Positions 58,638 through 64,000 of a DNA stretch of 64,000 nt are shown piece after piece (position 1 is the stretch's first letter; the number at the start of each line of letters is the position of its first letter). Origin of the DNA: Tubulanus polymorphus. Lineage: Eukaryota > Nemertea > Palaeonemertea > Tubulaniformes > Tubulanidae. The notes under the pieces were generated by a model. The model was not told the DNA's origin. It made no database searches and worked only from the letters and a program-made list of their open reading frames with translations. Made by a program: the position numbers and the translations under genes. The DNA is taken from contig NC_134035.1 of assembly GCF_964204645.1 (NCBI RefSeq), positions 12,877,951 through 12,941,950 of the forward strand. The letters run 5' to 3'.

Positions 58638-60089
58638 CTATGATGAATCTCGTCTCAAGGTGGCACTGGGTGTTAACTCAAACGTATTGTAATCCAATTC
58701 ACTATTTCCGGTTCCGTCTTGGAATAACTTCAGATCGTCTGTAGTTCTTTGACGCGCTAGTTTAGATTGTTCATCCCAATCTAAAACAAATATGGCGTAC
58801 GAAAAGAATATGAGCGCATTCAAAACGCACATACTCTGGTATCCTATTATCACACTCAGAGCACCTAACCGAGTAAAATATAATAGAATCAAACCTAACG
58901 ATGTTCCTAGTATTAAATTCACCAAAAACGTTATTGTAATTATAGCAATTTTAGCGCATCCTCGAATTGCAGCACTAAATATAACATCTACAGCAAATAG
59001 GGGCAAAGTTGCTCCAATGTACAGTAAAGTCAATTTCAGTTTGGCTTCGACCGAACTATCGCTAGCAAATCCCCGAGCTAAAACATCGTGAAGCGAACAT
59101 ATCAATACACCGAGAACTACAGTCACCATCACCGAAACACCTTGATAAAAGAACAAAGCTCTTTTGGCTGTCTGACCGTCCCTGGATGATAACAGGAAAC
59201 CGACTCTCATACAACACGCCTCTCCCATACCCCAACATATATTGCGGTTTAAAAAGATTAATTGCATCGAGACACCTAATGCTACAAGTTCGACCACTCC
59301 AAAAGTACCGGTCAAAAACATACCGATTATTAGAGATATACCAACACACATTATTGAGACTGATGACCCGATAACCATTATAGTGATCTCCCATAGATTC
59401 TTAAATATGTCCGTATTAATTCTGTATATAGCGATAGTATCTCTATTAACCAGAGACGATCCAATACCCATGGTAACTGTTCCGATGAAAAAAAAGACAA
59501 TTAAAGAGATGACCACCCCTAGACTGGCCAAACGTAGTACGATAACCGTGACGTAACAGATTACTGCGGTGACAACGTTGTTCAATACTGCTACAATAAC
59601 GACCGGTATAACAATATCCTGGGACATTAAAAAACGCGTTAAAACACTACTCGATAGTATGAAAATGTTATCTGGTGTCATCACCATCAGCATCCTCCCA
59701 GCCTCTTCAGCAACCGTTGCATTTTGTCCGAGAAGCATGAATATTTTGTCAGCAGTGAAATTTAACGGTATTAACAATAAACCGCCACAAATCAGTATCA
59801 ACAATCCTCTCTGTAGCAACAAGCGTAAATAACGATAGTTTTTGGCGCCGAAAGCTTGCGAGAATAATCCTTCTGTACCCATCGCCATACCCATACCGAA
59901 CGCGTACACCAACCAATAAAACGTTGTTATCATCGAAAAAGCGGCTTGCGAAAGTAAATTTGATTGAGCAATCATTAAATTACACGTTATAATAGGCAAA
60001 TCGGTCAAAATGGGAAGCACTACAATCGGCCATGACGTCACAAGAAAGAATCGTAATTCCTCACGCAACCAATCCGGAAGTGGTTTCAT
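58638..60089 (-). CDS. MATE-family efflux transporter (SLC47-like), paralogue 1
   Basis: 483-aa multi-pass membrane protein of the multidrug and toxin extrusion family, a proton-coupled exporter of organic cations at the plasma membrane in animals. About 12 hydrophobic segments. Family features in order: LREELRFF and the SWPIVVLPILTDLP first helix, GLFSQAFGAKNY (the MATE 'QA.GA' motif after helix 2), FLMSQDIVIPVVI, GTFGVVELVALGVSMQ with a conserved Glu, the second-half RVG motif (CCMRVGFLLSSRDG), AIRGCAKIA, and a hydrophilic C-terminal tail. The coding part is intronless. Just upstream of the ATG a likely acceptor (aacaagcaacag) and, at 60544, a donor (gattatgag/gtaaat) predict a 5'-UTR intron. 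It is about 74% identical by eye to the paralogue at 61274-62755. The Met at 60089 is shared by both. Confidence 0.92.
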   Translation of the reverse strand: MKPLPDWLREELRFFLVTSWPIVVLPILTDLPIITCNLMIAQSNLLSQAAFSMITTFYWLVYAFGMGMAMGTEGLFSQAFGAKNYRYLRLLLQRGLLILICGGLLLIPLNFTADKIFMLLGQNATVAEEAGRMLMVMTPDNIFILSSSVLTRFLMSQDIVIPVVIVAVLNNVVTAVICYVTVIVLRLASLGVVISLIVFFFIGTVTMGIGSSLVNRDTIAIYRINTDIFKNLWEITIMVIGSSVSIMCVGISLIIGMFLTGTFGVVELVALGVSMQLIFLNRNICWGMGEACCMRVGFLLSSRDGQTAKRALFFYQGVSVMVTVVLGVLICSLHDVLARGFASDSSVEAKLKLTLLYIGATLPLFAVDVIFSAAIRGCAKIAIITITFLVNLILGTSLGLILLYFTRLGALSVIIGYQSMCVLNALIFFSYAIFVLDWDEQSKLARQRTTDDLKLFQDGTGNSELDYNTFELTPSATLRRDSS

Positions 60090-61273
60090 TTCTCCTTCCT
60101 GTTGCTTGTTGGTTTTTTTCTTATTTTACTTGTTTAAACTGAACACGCGAAAATGTTGTCTCACTTCCCGTTTATGAATCCACAAGATTTAATGTCCTGA
60201 AATGATCATAACACTCTTTCAACATGATGTGAGAATTCACTAAAACGTCTTGAATTTGAGATATAAACAGACAAAAAGTGTCTTAAAACGGAAACTTTCA
60301 TGATCTCTCTGTCACTTGACATTAGGTTTATTTTCTCGAACGGAAATTTATTCAATATTCTACCGAATAATTTCTAAGGATTTTAGAACAAAGGAATGCC
60401 AATATGGGAGACATGCGGGAGACAACCTGGCTAAAAAGGTGTCTCCAAAAAGAAAGAATGCACGAATTGAACGCTCATTGAATTGAAACATTTGGTTCGA
60501 TTATTCTAGAAAATGATTTAGAATATAAAGATTTGTGATTTACCTCATAATCAATTTCTTCTCGCAATTAAGAATGTAGAAGGCACTTCTTACAGCGAAT
60601 TTCAAACACGCATAAGCCCTCCAACCTCACTATCAAGAATGCAAACGGCACCTGTTCGGTGAAACGGGGTGCTCTTCATTGTAAATGATGTAAAACTATT
60701 TCTATACATTTCTGTACATGACGCATCATTTGAATATATTTTCATATGAATATATACATATATAATCGCGAAATTGATGAACCGCCTGATATTTCTGAAT
60801 GTGATATAATCCGATCATAATTGTGTCGTATATATGCGATGCAGTACCGTATATACAACAATATTTTCAGTTCATAATTCATTTCAACATTTTCGACTTT
60901 CGAAAACAAAGTAACAGTCTTGCAAAATGAATGATTTAATTTTTTCCAAACTTCGCTAAGAGAATCCTCAATCCCAAAATAATATCAACACACACGGCAG
61001 AATATCGTCATATGTTGTTATTTTATTCATCCCTCTCCCGGAGTGTGGCGTGTGACTGGAATTCTCATCTCTTCACAAAAATCCCCCATATCTAAAGCTC
61101 TCGTGATGTACCCTAAACTAAATCATGTTGGTTAATTCTATTTCTAAAATGTGTTTCTATTAGTTAGGTCGATGTGCTGCTGCTGCAACATTTCTTTATG
61201 GATAAAATAAAATAATCGATGCGCTTCACAAAATAAAACACAGTACAAAGAGATCGTTAAGATTATTTCTGAT
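60090..61273. other. 5' region of MATE paralogue 1 and spacer
   Basis: 60140-60680 is duplicated upstream of paralogue 2 (about 62800-63300): shared words include gaatgccaatatgggaga, ggtgtctccaaaa and cacctgttcggtgaaacggg, plus an aatatattttcatatgaata palindrome. No gene recognised in the rest. Confidence 0.6.
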
Positions 61274-62755
61274 TTATTTTACTGTTTCTGGACCATCTGT
61301 TTTTGATGATGAATCTCGCCTCACGGTGGCGCTGGATGTTAAATCAAACGTGCTGTAACACAATTCTCCATTTCCGGTTTCACCTTGAACCAACTTCAGA
61401 TCGTCTGTAGTTTTGTGACGCGCTAGTTTAGATTGTTCATCCCAATCTAACACAAATATGGCGTACGGAACGAATATCAACGCATTTAAAACACATGAAC
61501 TCTGGAATCCTATTACTACACTCAGAGCACCTAACCGAGCAAAATATAGTAGAATCAAACCTAAAGATGTTCCTATTGTTAAAGTCACGAAAGAAGTTGT
61601 TGTAATTATGGCAATTTTAGCGCATCCTCGAATTGCAGCATTAAACATCATATCTACAGCAAATACGGACAAGGTTGCTCCCATGTACAGAAACATAATT
61701 TTCAGTTTGGCTTCGACCAAACTATCGCTAGCAAATCCCCGAGCTAAAACAACATGAAGCGAACAAATTAATACACCGAGAACTACGGCGACCATCATCG
61801 ATATACCTAGATAAAAGAACAAAGCTCTTTTGGCCGTGCGACCGTCCCTGGATGATAACAGGAAACCGACTCTCATACAACACGCTTCCGATATTCCCCA
61901 AAATGTATTGTAGATGAAAAAAATTACTTGCAACGAGACGCTCAATGTAACAAGTTCAACCACTCCAAAAGTACCGGTCAAGAAGATACCGATTGTTAGA
62001 GCTGCAGTGATACACATTGTTGATGCTGTTGACCCGAGAGCCATACTAGCCACCTCCCATAGATTCTTAAATATGTCCATATTAGTTCTATATAAAGCGA
62101 TAGTGTCTTTATCAACCAGGACAGATCCAATACACATGCAAACTGCATTGAGGACAAAAAATACAAGTAAAGAGATGGCCGCTCCTAGACTGGCCAAACG
62201 TAGTACAATAACCATGACGTAACAGATTACTGCGGTGATTACACTGTTGAATATTGTTGCAATAACGACCGGTAAAACAATATGCTGGGACATTAGAAAA
62301 CGCGTAAAAATATCATTCGCGAGCACAAAAATGTTATCGGGTGACAACATCATCAGCATCCTCCCAGCCTCTTCAGCAACCGTTGCATTTTGTCCGAAAA
62401 GTATAAATATTTTGTCGGCAGTGAAATTTAGTGGCAATAACAATAAACCGCTACAAATCAGTATCAACAACCCTCTCTGTAACAACAAGCGTAAATAACG
62501 ATAGTTTTTGGCGCCGAAAGCTTGCGAGAATAATCCTTCTATACCCATCGACATACCCATACCTAATGAGTAGACGAGTCCAAAAAATGTACATACCAAA
62601 GAAAAGGCGGCTTGCGAAACCAGATTGGATTGAGTAACCATTATAGTACACGTTAAAAAAGGCAATTCGGTTATAACGGGAACAACTACAATCGGCCATG
62701 ACGTCACGAAAAAGAAACGTAATTCCTCACGTAACCAATCCGGAAGTGGTTTCAT
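61274..62755 (-). CDS. MATE-family efflux transporter (SLC47-like), paralogue 2
   Basis: 493 aa, same architecture as its neighbour: LREELRFF start, GLFSQAFGAKNY, FLMSQHIVLPVVI, GTFGVVELVTLSVSLQ, CCMRVGFLLSSRDG, AIRGCAKIA. It has ten extra C-terminal residues (SKTDGPETVK). Differences from paralogue 1 concentrate in the membrane segments (for example the helices after residue 20 and around 180-260), while loops and motifs are nearly fixed, which could mean altered substrate range. The 5'-UTR intron is again predicted: donor gattgtgag/gtaagt at 63159, acceptor aacaagcaacag before the ATG. The coding offset between the two starts is 2,666 bp, so the pair arose by tandem duplication. Confidence 0.92.
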   Translation of the reverse strand: MKPLPDWLREELRFFFVTSWPIVVVPVITELPFLTCTIMVTQSNLVSQAAFSLVCTFFGLVYSLGMGMSMGIEGLFSQAFGAKNYRYLRLLLQRGLLILICSGLLLLPLNFTADKIFILFGQNATVAEEAGRMLMMLSPDNIFVLANDIFTRFLMSQHIVLPVVIATIFNSVITAVICYVMVIVLRLASLGAAISLLVFFVLNAVCMCIGSVLVDKDTIALYRTNMDIFKNLWEVASMALGSTASTMCITAALTIGIFLTGTFGVVELVTLSVSLQVIFFIYNTFWGISEACCMRVGFLLSSRDGRTAKRALFFYLGISMMVAVVLGVLICSLHVVLARGFASDSLVEAKLKIMFLYMGATLSVFAVDMMFNAAIRGCAKIAIITTTSFVTLTIGTSLGLILLYFARLGALSVVIGFQSSCVLNALIFVPYAIFVLDWDEQSKLARHKTTDDLKLVQGETGNGELCYSTFDLTSSATVRRDSSSKTDGPETVK

Positions 62756-63868
62756 TTCTCCTTCCTGTTGCTTGTTGGGTTTTCTTATTCACTTCCCGCT
62801 TGTGAATCCACAAGATTTATTGTCCTGAAATGATCGGAACAACCTCTGAAATGTTTATGTAAGATGTGAGAATTCACCCCCTCCCCTCATTGACATTAGG
62901 TTTATAATCTCGAACGGAAATTCATTCAATATTCTACCGAATAATTTACTAAGGATTTTAGAACAAAGGAATGCCAATATGGGAGATATGCGGGAGACAA
63001 CCTGGCTAAAAAGGTGTCTCCAAAAATAAAGAATACAAGAATTGAAGACTCATTGGATTGAAACATGTGATTTGATTATCCTAGAATAATCAAATTCTAG
63101 GATAATCAAAGTGTTTTTTGTTCTACACTGATTTAGAATATAAAGATTTGTGACTTACCTCACAATCAACTTCTTCTCGCAATTTAGAATGTATAAGGCA
63201 CTTTTTGCAGCGAACGTCAAACTTGCGAGCCTTCCAATCTCACCATAACAGAATGACGTAAACGGCACCTGTTCGGTGAAACGGGGTGCTCTTTGATGTT
63301 AATGATGTAAAACTATTTCTATATGTACACGACGCATCATTTGAATATATTTTCATATGAATATATACATGTTATAATTTGAATGGATGACCTGCCTGAT
63401 ATTTCAGAATGTGATATAATCCGATCATATAATCAGCATGCATTAATTATGTCGTATATATGCGATATGTATAAAGGTTAATATAATCTGTATTATTCAT
63501 CACTTACATGGACTATAAAAAATATCATTCGGGTTTGCGTGATATATGTTTAAAATCCTCTCACATTTCAATACTTCGCATCGCAAATTATTACGCCACA
63601 TATCGTAATTAATCATCTTCCAAATATTCAAATCGTCCCCATCGTTCGTGGTAGTCACAGGTGGTGGTGGACTCAGCTTCTTTTAAATCACTCTCATATA
63701 TTCAGCTTCCATCGAACATAATTCAGACTTTTCAACACAAGGTAACATGTCGATGTGCTGCTGCTCCTGTGAGCGTCACCATCAACATTTCTTCATTCTT
63801 CTTTATCAACTTGTATAACGAGAATTCCACGATAAAGACAAGAAATTCATCAAGTCCGAAAATGTTTC
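62756..63868. other. 5' region of MATE paralogue 2
   Basis: Predicted 5'-UTR intron 62771-63158, then sequence homologous to 60140-60700. The first exon and promoter are not resolved. Confidence 0.5.
63071..63110. repeat. perfect 17-bp stem hairpin in the 5' UTR intron of MATE paralogue 2
   Basis: TTTGATTATCCTAGAAT and its exact inverse complement flank a 6-base loop. The aligned site upstream of paralogue 1 (about 60495-60520) has only a single, imperfect arm. Confidence 0.85.
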
Positions 63869-64000
63869 CTTGAGCTAGTGTAGTTTGTTCAACGTTTCGA
63901 CTTTATCCTAATAGTCATCTTCAGGAATACTGTATTCCTTGAGCTAGTGTAGTTTATTCAATGTTTCGACTTTGTCCTAATAGTCATCTTCAGGAATACT
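63869..64000. repeat. 70-bp tandem repeat at the window edge
   Basis: ccttgagctagtgtagttt, tttcgactttgtcctaat and agtcatcttcaggaatact occur twice and run off the window. Confidence 0.85.

Overview
The window is animal (metazoan) nuclear DNA. Genes are split by GT-AG introns with phase-consistent junctions, intergenic DNA is AT-rich, and introns and spacers are full of tandem arrays, short inverted-repeat (MITE-like) elements and tRNA-derived SINE-like sequences. The gene content (USP44/49, JMJD6, a vertebrate-type HSD17B2/HSD11B2-like SDR, tandem MATE transporters) and the repeat style suggest a marine invertebrate, plausibly a lophotrochozoan such as a mollusc. That placement is inference; no sequence here proves it.

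Layout. 1-4.2 kb (+): the last five exons of a USP44/USP49-type deubiquitinase, with a minisatellite in one intron. 7.2-7.7 kb (-): a small secreted protein with a polyproline run. 8-29 kb: no gene I can defend; this is a dense succession of tandem arrays (units of 173, 70, about 206, 19, 159, 153, 58, 71, 42, 21, 80, 63 and 24 bp, among others), palindromes and MITEs. Part of 12.5-13.8 kb looks like tandemly repeated exon/intron units on the minus strand. 30.2-38.1 kb (-): an unrecognised gene reconstructed here from two coding exons (320 aa), with a 5'-UTR intron and a clear CRE + TATA + Inr core promoter. Its 6.1 kb intron hosts a 35-bp array interrupted by a Mutator-like MITE with a 9-bp target duplication. 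39.9-45.0 kb (+): a complete nine-exon JMJD6 orthologue (454 aa) whose Fe(II) ligands fall at the same residue numbers as in human JMJD6. 47.5-51.0 kb (-): a complete six-exon SDR of the HSD17B2/HSD11B2 type (397 aa) with introns loaded with MITEs.

51.2-57.0 kb is the most striking object: a 5.87 kb foldback-type element. Two inverted arms, each made of a unique outer part and an array of 59-bp units (about 17 and about 49 copies), flank a roughly 0.55 kb loop. The whole is bounded by an 8-bp direct repeat. It sits only about 160 bp upstream of the SDR start codon. The right arm contains a 1,888-bp (32-unit) internal duplication.

58.6-62.8 kb (-): two tandemly duplicated MATE-family (SLC47-like) efflux transporters, intronless in their coding part, each with a predicted 5'-UTR intron and duplicated 5' flanks.

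The genes do not form a functional unit. Neighbouring genes are simply interspersed with repeats, except for the MATE pair, which arose by local duplication.
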